In this document: positions 1 through 8,793 of the stretch, piece after piece | Numbering within the stretch: the first letter of the stretch is position 1 | Layout: the number at the start of each line of letters is the position of its first letter | DNA from: CANNDT01 sp945876205 | Lineage (GTDB): Bacteria; Acidobacteriota; Vicinamibacteria; Vicinamibacterales; UBA2999 | Assembly: GCA_947503365.1 (NCBI GenBank) | Contig: CANNDT010000001.1 | Coordinates: forward strand, 54,161 to 118,160 | Direction of reading: 5' to 3' | DNA length: 64,000 nt | The notes under the pieces: generated by a model | The model's input: the letters and a program-made list of their open reading frames with translations, nothing else | The model's database searches: none | Told to the model about the DNA's origin: nothing | Program-made: the position numbers and the translations under genes

Positions 1-270
1 CGTCGGAGCATGCCGATTCACGATCCGGAAATCGCGCGGAGCGAGGCTTCCGCGTTGACTTCGGTCCGTGTGCACACAGGCGCCCGGATCGCCCATGAAG
101 GTCCGATTGCGCCTGACAGACGCCGCCTCGAATCAGCTCGTAGTCAACGCGCCAGCGATAGGACAGCGAGTCGGAGCGCGCATTTCCCGGCATGCGTAGC
201 CGGCGGGCGCAGGCCGGCATCCCCGCGGCGGCGCTCCACGACGGTCCGGCCGCCTTCGACTGCGCTCAGG
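1..270. other. intergenic region beyond polA, no gene supported
   Basis: I find no convincing coding region between the window edge and the polA stop codon. The stretch is GC-rich and holds inverted GCCGGC repeats near 191-220. At 253-270 there is a CCTTCGACTGCGCTCAGG motif resembling short dispersed elements seen in many soil bacteria. It lies just downstream of polA and could be a REP-like or 3'-end structure, but only one copy is present here. Confidence 0.4.
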
Positions 271-2988
271 CTAGGGTTTCGCGTCCCGCCAGTTGTCGCC
301 GATTCCGACATCGACCGTGAGGGGCACCGTCAGCGAGACGGTGCCCTCCATCCGCTCACGAACCATCTCGGCAGCCTGCTCCGACTCTTCCCGCGGTCCT
401 TCGAAGAGCAGTTCGTCGTGCACGGTGAGGATCATGCGCGTCGCCAGCTGGCGCCGTGCGAGCTCGGCGTGGACGTCGATCATCGCCTTCTTCAGGATGT
501 CGGCCGCGGTGCCCTGGATCGGCATGTTGACGGTCACACGCTCGGCGGCCGATCGAATCTGCCCGTTCCGGCTGTTCAACTCGGGCACCAGCCGTCGTCG
601 TCCGAACATGGTCTTCACCACGCCTTGTTCCCGGGCACGCTGCAGGGTCTCTTCGATGAATCCGCGGACGCGGGGAAACCCGGCGAAGTAGGCGTCGATG
701 AATTCCTGCGCGGCTTCCTTGGTGACGCCGATGTCCTTGGCCAGCGTGAACGCGGTCTTGCCGTAGAGCAGCGCGTAGTTGATGATCTTCGCGCGGCGAC
801 GCAGCTCGTGCGGATCGAGGCCGCTGTCGGCGCCGAACACTTTCAGCGCCGTACGGTCGTGGATGTCCTCGCCGCTGCGAAATGATTCGATCAGCGCTTC
901 TTCACCAGCCAGGTGCGCCAGCACGCGCAACTCGATCTGCGAATAGTCGGCGGAGATGAGGACGTTGCCCGGCGCGGCCACGAACGCGCGGCGGATCAGG
1001 CGTCCGAGCTCGGTTCGAATCGGAATGTTCTGGAGGTTCGGATCCGAGCTGCTCAACCGCCCGGTCGCGGCGACGGCCTGGTTGAAGCAGGTGTGGACGC
1101 GGCCGGTGACAGGATGTACCAGCAGCGGCAGCGCGTCGATGTAGGTGCTCTTCAGCTTGTGGAGTCCGCGCCAGTCGAGAATCAGGCGCGGAAGCTCGTG
1201 CGAGAGCGCCAATTCCTCGAGCACCTCGACCGCCGTTGAGTACGACTTCGACTTTCCGGTCTTCTTCAGCGCCGGGAGCTGGAGCTTCTCGAACAGGATC
1301 TCGCCGAGCTGCTTGGGCGAGTTGATATTGAATTCTTCGCCCGCCAGCCCAAAGATGCGGGCCGAGTACCGCGCAAGTTCCTGCTCGACGTGCTGTGACT
1401 GTTCGGCCAGCGCCGGACCGTCGATCCTGATGCCCGCGCGCTCGACGTCGGCGAGGACGGGAAGCAGCGGCATCTCCATCTCACGGAAGACGCCATCGAG
1501 TTGATCCGTGACGAGCAGCGGCGCGAGACGATTCGACAACTGACGCGCAAGGTCCGCGCGCTCGCCCGCGAAGTTCAGCGCGACGTCGGGAGAGAGCCCC
1601 GCGAGCGGCTGCGACCTGGCGCCGCGGCCGCACACGTCCTCCTCGGTCAGTGCCTTGTAGCCGAGGTGTTCGAGCGATGCTTCCTCGAGCGGATGGCCGG
1701 ACCGCGTGGCGTCGAGCAGATAGCTCGCCAGCATGGAATCAAAGGCGATGCCCTTGAGCGTCACGCCGTGGCCGGCGAGGACCTCCAGGTCGAACTTGAG
1801 ATCGTGCCCGACCTTGCGAACGGCTTCGTCCTCGAGCAGCGGCGTGAGACGCTCGAGCACGGCGCGCGAATCCAGTTGAGGAGGCGCGGCGGCGCCCGAC
1901 AACAAGTCGCCGCTCGAATCGCCGCCTGTGTGGCCCATCGGGATGTACCGCGCCTGGCGATCCGCGGTGGAGAAGGCAATTCCCACGATCGCCGCGAGCA
2001 TTGCAGAGGGCCGGTCGGGAATCAGCCGCAACGAGAATTCGCCAGCGGCGCGCAGCTCGGCGATCAGCGCATCGAGGTCCGGCAGCGAGAGGACGAGCGA
2101 GTAATCCTTCACCACCGTTTCCGCGGTTGGCGCGTACTCGTTCATCAACGTCCTGAACGCCAGCCGCGAAAACAGCTCGTAGCACCGCTCCGTCGACGCG
2201 CCGCGGTAGCGCAACGCCTCGAAGTCGATCTCGAGCGGCACGTCGCAGCGGATGGTCACGAGGTCGCGGCTCTGCATCGCCTCGGCCCGGTGCGCAAGCA
2301 ACGACTCGCGATATTTTTTCTGCGGCAGGTCCGCGGCGTGATCGAGCAGCGCGTCGAGGCTGCCGTGCGTCGTGATCAGGTCGATGGCGCCCTTCTTTCC
2401 CACCCCGGGAACGCCCGCCACGTTGTCGCTCGTGTCTCCGACCAGCGCCAGCACGTCGACCACCTGCGACGGCTTCACGCCAAACTTCTCAATCACGCCC
2501 TCGGCGTCGAACCAGGCACCGTCCTCGCGCGGGTCGTAGACGCGAATGCCGTCTCGCACGAGCTGGAAGAAATCCTTGTCGATCGACACGATGGCGACCT
2601 CGAAGCCTTCATCGACCGCGCGCCGTGCCATCGTCCCAATCACGTCGTCGGCCTCATATCCCGGCGAGTTGAGGATCGGGACGCCGAGTGCCTCGCAGGC
2701 CTCGTGCACCCAGTTGATCTGCTCGGCAAGGTCGTCGGGCATCGCGGCGCGGTTGGCTTTGTAGTCGCTGACGATCTGGTCGCGGAAGGTGGGGCCCTTC
2801 AGATCGAATGACGCCGCGATGAACTCGGGCTTGTGATCGGTCATCAGCTTTCGCAGCATCGTGACGAACACGTAAACGGCGTGAGTGGTCTGACCCTCCT
2901 GGTTTGACAGTCCCTTGCCGCGGAACGCATGGTAGGCGCGGTACATCTGGGAGCTGCCATCAATCAGGAAGAGCGTCGGGCGGGCCAT
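271..2988 (-). CDS. polA: DNA polymerase I
   Basis: Repair and Okazaki-fragment polymerase, 905 aa. Order: 5'-3' flap nuclease (about 1-285), 3'-5' exonuclease-like domain (about 295-500), family A polymerase (about 510-905). Polymerase motif A (DYSQIELR) begins near residue 681 and motif C (VHDE) is near 856-859. In the O helix (RRAKIINYALLYG) residue 738 is Tyr (codon TAC, 775-777) where E. coli has Phe762. The proofreading domain looks dead: the DxE of ExoI is replaced by FSLRLI (near 318-323), and the ExoIII Asp is replaced by Arg in FAGERAD (near 473-479). Only the ExoII Asp (KFD, near 400) remains. I chose ATG 2988 (MARPTLFLIDG) over an upstream ATG at 3006 because family members start there. 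The gene is divergent from the lipoprotein gene, with about 26 nt between them. Confidence 0.96.
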   Translation of the reverse strand: MARPTLFLIDGSSQMYRAYHAFRGKGLSNQEGQTTHAVYVFVTMLRKLMTDHKPEFIAASFDLKGPTFRDQIVSDYKANRAAMPDDLAEQINWVHEACEALGVPILNSPGYEADDVIGTMARRAVDEGFEVAIVSIDKDFFQLVRDGIRVYDPREDGAWFDAEGVIEKFGVKPSQVVDVLALVGDTSDNVAGVPGVGKKGAIDLITTHGSLDALLDHAADLPQKKYRESLLAHRAEAMQSRDLVTIRCDVPLEIDFEALRYRGASTERCYELFSRLAFRTLMNEYAPTAETVVKDYSLVLSLPDLDALIAELRAAGEFSLRLIPDRPSAMLAAIVGIAFSTADRQARYIPMGHTGGDSSGDLLSGAAAPPQLDSRAVLERLTPLLEDEAVRKVGHDLKFDLEVLAGHGVTLKGIAFDSMLASYLLDATRSGHPLEEASLEHLGYKALTEEDVCGRGARSQPLAGLSPDVALNFAGERADLARQLSNRLAPLLVTDQLDGVFREMEMPLLPVLADVERAGIRIDGPALAEQSQHVEQELARYSARIFGLAGEEFNINSPKQLGEILFEKLQLPALKKTGKSKSYSTAVEVLEELALSHELPRLILDWRGLHKLKSTYIDALPLLVHPVTGRVHTCFNQAVAATGRLSSSDPNLQNIPIRTELGRLIRRAFVAAPGNVLISADYSQIELRVLAHLAGEEALIESFRSGEDIHDRTALKVFGADSGLDPHELRRRAKIINYALLYGKTAFTLAKDIGVTKEAAQEFIDAYFAGFPRVRGFIEETLQRAREQGVVKTMFGRRRLVPELNSRNGQIRSAAERVTVNMPIQGTAADILKKAMIDVHAELARRQLATRMILTVHDELLFEGPREESEQAAEMVRERMEGTVSLTVPLTVDVGIGDNWRDAKP

Positions 2989-3014
2989 CTGGTCAGGATA
3001 TATCATTGAACCTC

Positions 3015-3782
3015 ATGCTCTTTGGGCCTCCGAGCGCTGTCCGGCGCGCATCCTTCTTCATCGTGTGTGCCTGCGCGCTGGTGAGCAGCGCGTGCGCCGG
3101 CCGCGGCGTCTTCAAACCCGAGTTCGAGTACGAAGAGGAGTTGTACCTGGCGCTCGACGGCTCGGCGACGTTGAACGTCAACGCGTCCGTCGCATCGCTG
3201 GTAGCGCTGCGCGGTGTCGCCCTCGATCCGAACCCGCGCGCGCGCATCGATCGCGCGGCTGTGCGCGCGCTGTTCGAGGGACCCGGCGTAGACGTCTCGA
3301 AGGTGAGCCTCTCGCGACGCGAAGGCCGGCGCTTCGTCCACGTGAGCATCCAGGTCATGGACGTGCGCCGCCTCGCCCTGCGTGCGCCGTTCGCGTGGTC
3401 GTCGTATCGTCTCGACCGCCAGGGCGACGTCATCGAGTTCAGGCAGGTCGTCGGCCGGTCCGCCGGCAAGCAGGTGGACGCCGGGTGGACGGGACAGGAA
3501 ATCGTCGCCTTCCGCATGCATCTGCCCAGCGAGATCCCGTTTCACAACTCGCCCACGGGCGTCCAGCGCGGAAACATCCTCGAGTGGCAGCAACCGCTGG
3601 TCGAGCGGCTGAACAGCACGCCGCTCGATGTGCAGGTTCAACTGGAACCCGAATCGATCCTCTACACGACGTTGCTCCTCTTTGGCTCGACGGTCGTCGC
3701 CGCGGCGATCGCCTTCGCGCTGCTGATCTGGTGGGTCGTCCGACGCGGGCGTCACGGTGAGATGGCGGAGTCGCAATCATGA
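3015..3782 (+). CDS. putative membrane-anchored lipoprotein, unknown function
   Basis: 255 aa. The N-terminus has a basic start, a hydrophobic stretch and a Cys in SSAC-AG (about residue 28), which resembles a lipobox; the -3 residue is Ser, so lipidation is likely but not certain. A soluble extracytoplasmic domain follows (about 30-215), then one transmembrane helix near the C-terminus ending in a basic RRGRHG tail. ATG 3015 is chosen because the signal sequence starts there. The stop overlaps the next gene's ATG (ATGA at 3779), so the two are co-transcribed. I do not recognise the family, and the role of a protein anchored at both ends is unknown. Confidence 0.7.
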   Translation: MLFGPPSAVRRASFFIVCACALVSSACAGRGVFKPEFEYEEELYLALDGSATLNVNASVASLVALRGVALDPNPRARIDRAAVRALFEGPGVDVSKVSLSRREGRRFVHVSIQVMDVRRLALRAPFAWSSYRLDRQGDVIEFRQVVGRSAGKQVDAGWTGQEIVAFRMHLPSEIPFHNSPTGVQRGNILEWQQPLVERLNSTPLDVQVQLEPESILYTTLLLFGSTVVAAAIAFALLIWWVVRRGRHGEMAESQS

Positions 3783-4378
3783 ACAAGCTGGCGTTCGGCG
3801 CGAAGCCCGCCGTGCTGCGCTGCGGCCGCTGCGGAAAGTTCGTGGACTGGGAAGACGCGCGACTGCAAGTGGTCTGTCCCTGCCGCCCTCATATCGATCT
3901 GCCGCCGGTCCTCGTGCGCGAAGCGACGCCGGCCGAGCGCGAAAAGGCGCTCGAGCTATTCAGGAGGGACTTCGGTCCCGCGCAGCTGGTGGCCTACGGC
4001 GAAGCCGTGACGCTAGACGATGCGGCGGCGCTGGTGGCGGAAACAGATGGTGAGATCGGGGGAGCGCTGGCGTGGCGCCACTTCGATGGCGCGTTCCACA
4101 TCCTCGCGCTGGCGACCGATCCGATGTGGCAGCGTGCCGGAGTCGGCGGGCATCTAGTGGTCGAGGCCGAGCTCCTGGCGCGGCGCCAGGAGCAACCTCG
4201 TGTGATTGTCACGATTACGAACGATAACCTCCCGGCGCTGTACTTCTATCAGCGCCGGGGGTACCGTGTGTCGGCCATCCTGCGTGATTCCGTGGCGGCC
4301 CATTCCCGCGACCGGCAGATCGTTGGCTTCGCGGGCATTCCCATCCTCGACGAGATTCAGCTCGTCAAGTACATCTGA
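3779..4378 (+). CDS. GNAT-family N-acetyltransferase with N-terminal Cys-rich knuckle
   Basis: 199 aa. Residues about 15-38 hold a CGRC...CPC arrangement, which may be a small metal-binding knuckle. The acetyl-CoA-binding GNAT core follows (about 45-180). Its motif A is QRAGVGGH, fitting the Q/RxxGxG/A pyrophosphate loop, and the downstream NDNLPALYFYQRRGY segment matches the typical GNAT motif B. Acceptor unknown. It is translationally coupled to the upstream lipoprotein gene through an ATGA overlap. The GNAT assignment is firm; the zinc role of the N-terminus is inference. Confidence 0.85.
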   Translation: MNKLAFGAKPAVLRCGRCGKFVDWEDARLQVVCPCRPHIDLPPVLVREATPAEREKALELFRRDFGPAQLVAYGEAVTLDDAAALVAETDGEIGGALAWRHFDGAFHILALATDPMWQRAGVGGHLVVEAELLARRQEQPRVIVTITNDNLPALYFYQRRGYRVSAILRDSVAAHSRDRQIVGFAGIPILDEIQLVKYI

Positions 4379-4385
4379 GCGCTCG

Positions 4386-4928
4386 TTAGATCTTCTCGAG
4401 CTCCGCCTTCATCTCGGCGTCGGTCTTCAGGTTGTTCGTCACCGAGAACGCGGGGAATCCGCTCGCCAGAGACCTGGCGATCACCCGGTCGACGTTGCTG
4501 TTGACCACGCCCTCAAGCGTCACGTGCCCGCGGTCCACGATGATGTGGATTGGAGGGTTGACCATCGAGCCATAGCCCCAGAAATTCGAGTTACCGTAAA
4601 TCGCCCGCGCGATTCCGCGTCGCAGGTCGTCGTCGAACTGCGAAACCGGAAGGGTCTCGATCTGGTTGTTCACCTGGGTCACACCCGTCAGCTTGGCAAC
4701 CCTCTTTTCGATGTCCTTGGCCTTGTAGGGCATCGTGACCTTACCCGTGAGCGTCACGACGCCCTGGTTGACTTCGGCCTGAACGTTGTCGAACACCGTG
4801 AAGTTCGGGTACTGCAGGACCTGCTTTGAAACGTTGCGGAAGATCTGCAGATTCCCCGTATCCGCCGCGAGCACCGGCGCACTCATCGTGAGCACGACTG
4901 CAGCGGCGGCGATAAACCTGGCAAACAT
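4386..4928 (-). CDS. secreted protein with two BON domains
   Basis: 180 aa. A clear signal peptide (hydrophobic segment ending APVLAA) is followed by two BON-type repeats (about 35-100 and 105-175) with the recurring pattern of a Val/Gly-Val-Val-Thr-Leu-x-Gly-x-Val strand. BON domains occur in OsmY-like periplasmic stress proteins and are thought to contact membranes. ATG 4928 is supported by a GGAGG ribosome-binding site about 8 nt upstream; an earlier in-frame start at 4958 would bypass it. Monocistronic, convergent with the GNAT gene (7 nt apart). Confidence 0.85.
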   Translation of the reverse strand: MFARFIAAAAVVLTMSAPVLAADTGNLQIFRNVSKQVLQYPNFTVFDNVQAEVNQGVVTLTGKVTMPYKAKDIEKRVAKLTGVTQVNNQIETLPVSQFDDDLRRGIARAIYGNSNFWGYGSMVNPPIHIIVDRGHVTLEGVVNSNVDRVIARSLASGFPAFSVTNNLKTDAEMKAELEKI

Positions 4929-5014
4929 ATGTCTAACCTCCAGCCTTTGCCGGGGCAAGGAGAATGCCAGTAAAAATCGCTGTAAATCGCGCCAGTTTCC
5001 GTGGATTGCGGGGG

Positions 5015-5036
5015 GCCGTCCTCTGCTGCGGACGGC
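5015..5036. other. GC-rich hairpin after the ZIP gene
   Basis: GCCGTCC and GGACGGC arms (7 bp) enclose an 8-nt loop just past the stop codon of the reverse-strand transporter gene. No T-run follows on either strand, so factor-independent termination is doubtful. It may protect the 3' end of the mRNA. Confidence 0.4.
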
Positions 5037-5040
5037 TCGA

Positions 5041-5772
5041 CTAGAGCAGCACCATCGTCGCGACGCCGGCGGCGATGAGCAGGATCTGACGGAGCGATCC
5101 CGCGTCGGTGCGACCGCGGTGGAGCCCGGGGATCAGGTCAGCCATCGCGACGTAGAGGAAGCTCGAGGCCGCAAGGACCAGGCAATAGGGAAGAAGCAAC
5201 GGCAGCGACTCGAGGGCGAAAAACGCGACGACTGCGCCGGCGGCGCTGGCGGTGGCCGAGAGGACGTTCAGCAGCAGCGCGCGTCCGCGCGAGTAGCCCG
5301 CGTGGAGCAGGATGGCGAAGTCGCCCACCTCCTGCGGGATCTCATGCGCCGCCACGGCGAACGCCGTGCTCACCCCGAGCGGCACGGATGTCAGCACGGC
5401 TGCCGCGATCACCGCTCCGTCCACGAAATTGTGAAAGGCATCGCCGACCAGCACGGGGACGACGCTGCCGTCGTGCACGTCGCAATCATGGGTGTGGCAG
5501 TGGCGCCAGAGCACCAGCTTCTCGAGCACGAAAAACAGCAGGATGCCGCCGAGCAGCGTGGCAAATACCCGCGACGCCGGCAGGTGCGTCAGCGCTTCGG
5601 GCAGCAGATTCAGCATCGCGACGCCAAGCAGCGCGCCCACGGCGTAGCTGACCAGCCAGGGCACGAGGCGAGCTCGGAAGGAATCCTTAAAAAGAAGAAC
5701 GCTTGCTGCGACGAGCAGCCCGCCCAGTCCGCCGAGCAGGCTCAGTCCGATAGCAATGAAAAAGAGCGACAC
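5041..5772 (-). CDS. ZIP-family divalent metal transporter
   Basis: 243 aa polytopic inner-membrane protein with about eight predicted helices. The signature residues of ZIP transporters are present: HNFVDG in helix IV and HEIPQEVGD in helix V, which form the metal site. The loop before helix IV carries a His/Cys/Asp-rich stretch (WRHCHTHDCDVHDG), the usual variable metal-binding loop. Likely imports zinc or another divalent cation; the substrate cannot be read from sequence. It sits alone between the VWFA cluster and the BON gene, on the same strand. Confidence 0.9.
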   Translation of the reverse strand: MSLFFIAIGLSLLGGLGGLLVAASVLLFKDSFRARLVPWLVSYAVGALLGVAMLNLLPEALTHLPASRVFATLLGGILLFFVLEKLVLWRHCHTHDCDVHDGSVVPVLVGDAFHNFVDGAVIAAAVLTSVPLGVSTAFAVAAHEIPQEVGDFAILLHAGYSRGRALLLNVLSATASAAGAVVAFFALESLPLLLPYCLVLAASSFLYVAMADLIPGLHRGRTDAGSLRQILLIAAGVATMVLL

Positions 5773-5786
5773 GTGACGGCATCATA

Positions 5787-6833
5787 TTACGAGGCTACGT
5801 AGCCGCGTCGCGCGCGGACGGTATAGCGGCGATCCTTCACTTCGACGCGGATCGTGTGCCAGCGTCCGTCGTTCTTGCCGGTGCTGGCGTATCCCAGGTA
5901 GTACTGCTTGCTCAACTCGTCGGCGATGCGCGTAGTGGCGCCATCGAGATCGCCGAACCCGCGAACGATCTCGGTGCGCCCACCGGTCTCGTCGGTGATC
6001 TGGCGAAGCGCGTCGGCGTTCACCCCCTCGCCGCTGTTCCGCGACCAGGTGCCGCCGGAATTACCGCCACCGCCGCCGCCGATGATGGGAGGCATTCTCC
6101 CTTGCGGCCTGCGGCCGCCAGGAAACGGAAACGGGATTGGCAGCGGCACCCGGACCGAAGGACCGTTGCGCGTCATCGTCCGCGTGGTGCCGTCGACGCC
6201 GAGCGCATAGACCAGCACTTCGCTCTCGCGAATCATCTGCCGGAGCTCGTTCACCGACGTCGAGCTGTTGGTGTCGTTGCCGTCGGAGATGACGAGCAGC
6301 GCCTTCTTCCTGTTCTGTCCCTTTTCCGCGAGCGGGAGCGCATCGGCGATTGCGTCGTACATCGCCGTGCCGCCGGACGGATTGACGTCGTTGACCGCAC
6401 GGCTGATGGCGCGGCGATCCGCCGTCCACCCTTGTGAGATGTACGGACGGTTGGCAAACTCCATGAAGAACAGCTCGTCGTCTTTTCCGAGCAGGTCGTA
6501 AACGAAACGGTCGATCGCCGACCGCGCCGCCGACATCTTGTCCGGCGTCATGCTGCCGCTGGCGTCGAGCGCAATTCCCAGGCTGACGGGCACGCGCTCG
6601 TTGCTGAAGTGCGTCACCTCCTGGCGCTGCCCGTCTTCGTAGATGGTGAAGTCTTCTTTACGCAGACCCGAGACGAACCGGCTGTCGTCGTCGGTCACCG
6701 TCGCCGTCACGTTGATCAACTCGACGCCGCTCCGGAAGCGGAACCCGTCCTGGTCCTGGTCCTGCGCCGCAAGGGACGCGACGCCGGCGATCGCCAATGT
6801 GAGCGCAATGAGCGGACGGGGGAGGATCGTCAT
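5787..6833 (-). CDS. secreted VWFA-related protein (Acidobacteria type)
   Basis: 348 aa. A signal peptide ending near SLAAQ is followed by a short beta domain, then a von Willebrand factor A fold with a complete MIDAS start (DASGSM, about residues 90-95) and the SDGND segment later. This layout matches the VWFA-related family expanded in Acidobacteriota. A Pro/Gly-rich insertion (about 220-262, including GGGGGG) interrupts the C-terminal half. ATG 6833 is preferred because GAGG lies 7 nt upstream. A TTG at 6839 overlaps the upstream stop but is too close to that site. Coupled to the two-TM protein gene. Role unknown; probably a metal-dependent protein-interaction module in the envelope. Confidence 0.85.
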   Translation of the reverse strand: MTILPRPLIALTLAIAGVASLAAQDQDQDGFRFRSGVELINVTATVTDDDSRFVSGLRKEDFTIYEDGQRQEVTHFSNERVPVSLGIALDASGSMTPDKMSAARSAIDRFVYDLLGKDDELFFMEFANRPYISQGWTADRRAISRAVNDVNPSGGTAMYDAIADALPLAEKGQNRKKALLVISDGNDTNSSTSVNELRQMIRESEVLVYALGVDGTTRTMTRNGPSVRVPLPIPFPFPGGRRPQGRMPPIIGGGGGGNSGGTWSRNSGEGVNADALRQITDETGGRTEIVRGFGDLDGATTRIADELSKQYYLGYASTGKNDGRWHTIRVEVKDRRYTVRARRGYVAS

Positions 6834-6835
6834 CT

Positions 6836-7534
6836 TCAAGCCTCGGGGCGGCGTGCGGCCGCAAGGCGCATTTGATCGGCGCGGCGGTCGACATGGCGCA
6901 GCATGCCCGACTCGGTGCGGAAGCTTACCCGGTATCGTCCCACGTTGGCGACGTTGGGAATCGTGACGACGAAGGGTGATTCGTCACCCGGCTCGAGCGT
7001 CGTGAAATCCAGTGGCGCGCGTCCGCTGGCGACAAATGTCCCACCCTTGTCGAACGCGAACACGACAGCGGTGATTCGCGCGGCCGGGCTTCCGGCGCGC
7101 GGGTTTCGAACCAGCCCCGAGATCGTCAGGTTGCTGCCCTCGCGTGCATGGCGCATCGACACGAGCTCGAGCGGCGCGGCTTGCCGTGCCGCGGCGTTGA
7201 CGGCAGCGGGCCTTGAGGCCGCGTCATCCTGTCCACGGCTGGACATCGCCACCGCCACGACAATCGCCACGCCCATCGTCGCCACGACGGCGGCCTTGAT
7301 GAACGGACGGCTCTTGAGCGAGCCGCCTGGCGCCGTGGTGAACATCGATGCCACCGCGACAGGCGCGCTCGCGGACGCGGTACGCTGGACGCCGTCGTCA
7401 ATGGCGGATGCCAGCGCAGCGACGCGAGCCGCCGAGCGGCGGCGCTCCTCGGCGAGACTTCGCCAGGCGACCACCGCACAACCGACCGCCGCAATCAGCG
7501 ACAGCACCGTGAGAGCCGTCAGTACTAGATTCAT
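6836..7534 (-). CDS. two-TM membrane protein with extracytoplasmic beta domain
   Basis: 232 aa. The first helix is at about 3-24, followed by a charged linker. A second helix (KAAVVATMGVAIVVAVAMS) is near 80-98. The C-terminal domain (about 120-215) has alternating strands with an LTISGLVRNP...ITAVVFAFDKGG pattern, resembling FxLYD-type immunoglobulin-like folds. It lies between the TonB-like and VWFA genes with an 11-nt gap upstream and 2 nt downstream, so the three are one transcription unit. No known function; the fold is inferred from pattern only. Confidence 0.6.
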   Translation of the reverse strand: MNLVLTALTVLSLIAAVGCAVVAWRSLAEERRRSAARVAALASAIDDGVQRTASASAPVAVASMFTTAPGGSLKSRPFIKAAVVATMGVAIVVAVAMSSRGQDDAASRPAAVNAAARQAAPLELVSMRHAREGSNLTISGLVRNPRAGSPAARITAVVFAFDKGGTFVASGRAPLDFTTLEPGDESPFVVTIPNVANVGRYRVSFRTESGMLRHVDRRADQMRLAAARRPEA

Positions 7535-7545
7535 TTCCGTGACCC

Positions 7546-8643
7546 TTATCGCAACGTGAACTCGACCGCGACTTCGACGATGACGTCGACCGCGACGCCC
7601 TTACGCCGCGCCGGCTCGAAGCGCCACTGGCGCACCGCGTCGGCGGCGCGTTGGTCCAGCCCCGACCCCAGTCCCTGCTTCACGCGCACGTCGCTCACCG
7701 ATCCATCGCGCCGCACGACGATCTCGAGGACGACGTCTCCGGTGACATTCCGTCGGCGTCCTTCGTCGGTGTAGTCGGCCTTCACCTCGCGGAGAAGTCG
7801 GGGAGGCTCGATGCCGCTGCCAGGCCGGAACGGACCGCCACCGGTACCACCGCCAGAGCCATCGCCGATGCCCGAGCCAAGCCCTTCACCGTTGCCCGTA
7901 CCTTGCCCGGAGCCAGAGCCTCCGCCGATGCCCGAGCCTTGGCTCTCGGCCACGTCCCTGGGTTTCTCGATGACGCCTTCGCGGTCGCGATCGTTGGTGG
8001 CAGCGGCGACGACGGGCGCCACGAGCACGCGTGACGGCAGCGGTTCGGGTGCGGGTTCAATCTTCGGCTGTGCCGGTGCAACCGGCGTCGGCCTGGGTGG
8101 TTCTTCAGCACGTGCGGTCGTCAGCACCGGCTTCGGCGTGACCGGGGGAACCGCGATGCGCGGCTGCGGGACGCCGCGTCGTTCGACCTTTCGTGGTGGC
8201 AGAGGATTTCTGAGGCCGCCCCCACCTCCGCCGCCTCCTGGGCCGGGACTCATGATGAAGACGAGGTGCGTTGGCTCCTGCACCGTTTCTTCGCTCGATG
8301 TTGAATCTGCGGGGGCCGCGGTGAGCCAGATCAGCGCCAGAAACAAAGTAGCGTGGGCGAGCGACGAGGCAAAGGCCGGCAGGCCGACGCGGCGTTCGCT
8401 CACGGACGCGACATCGCCGGATGCGGCAAAGAGGTCCGAAGGCGGGGGCGTGGCACATGAGGCCGCATCGCTCCGCAGTCGGCGGCCGACCCGGATCGCG
8501 TCCGCGGCGGCGATGTAGCCGGTGCCCGGAATCGTCCGAAGCCCACCGGAGCTCATCAGCCCCGCAACGATTTCGGGGCCGACGCCGGCGGCCTGGGCAA
8601 GCTCGTCCGGCGTAAAGACTTCAGGGAGCGTCACTTGAGACAT
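7546..8643 (-). CDS. TonB-family energy transducer with N-terminal helix-turn-helix-like segment
   Basis: 365 aa. The C-terminus (about 275-365) is a TonB_C domain: 'GDVVLEIVVRRDGSVSDVRV' followed by 'AVRQWRFEPARRKG' is diagnostic. Before it are a Pro-rich spacer (about 145-205) and a Gly/Ser-rich spacer (about 230-272), and one transmembrane helix near 85-105. Residues 9-57, before the helix and so cytoplasmic, read TPDELAQAAGV...GYIAAADAIRVGRR, which looks like a small MerR/excisionase-type helix-turn-helix. TonB normally has only a few residues there. No exbB/exbD is nearby. First gene of the TonB / two-TM / VWFA unit. Confidence 0.85.
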   Translation of the reverse strand: MSQVTLPEVFTPDELAQAAGVGPEIVAGLMSSGGLRTIPGTGYIAAADAIRVGRRLRSDAASCATPPPSDLFAASGDVASVSERRVGLPAFASSLAHATLFLALIWLTAAPADSTSSEETVQEPTHLVFIMSPGPGGGGGGGGLRNPLPPRKVERRGVPQPRIAVPPVTPKPVLTTARAEEPPRPTPVAPAQPKIEPAPEPLPSRVLVAPVVAAATNDRDREGVIEKPRDVAESQGSGIGGGSGSGQGTGNGEGLGSGIGDGSGGGTGGGPFRPGSGIEPPRLLREVKADYTDEGRRRNVTGDVVLEIVVRRDGSVSDVRVKQGLGSGLDQRAADAVRQWRFEPARRKGVAVDVIVEVAVEFTLR

Positions 8644-8793
8644 GAATCCGCCAGCCTACGGGGCAAAAGGCTTGCCTGATTCTTTGCGGTCGTTTCAGGC
8701 CGAATCTGAGCGATCGGCACGGGAGTGTGGCCGTTGCGGGACGGTCTGGCTGTCCGCAGGCGATGTCAAAATGTGAGTCCGCTCTTCACTGGT

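Noticed and set aside
253..270. CTTCGACT-type motif as a REP element
   Set aside because: Only one copy seen in the window and weak pairing; noted in the region entry only.
10..885. Long forward open frame over the polA 3' end
   Set aside because: It is the complement of a well-conserved polymerase domain, has Arg/His-rich composition and no family motif; high GC makes such frames common.
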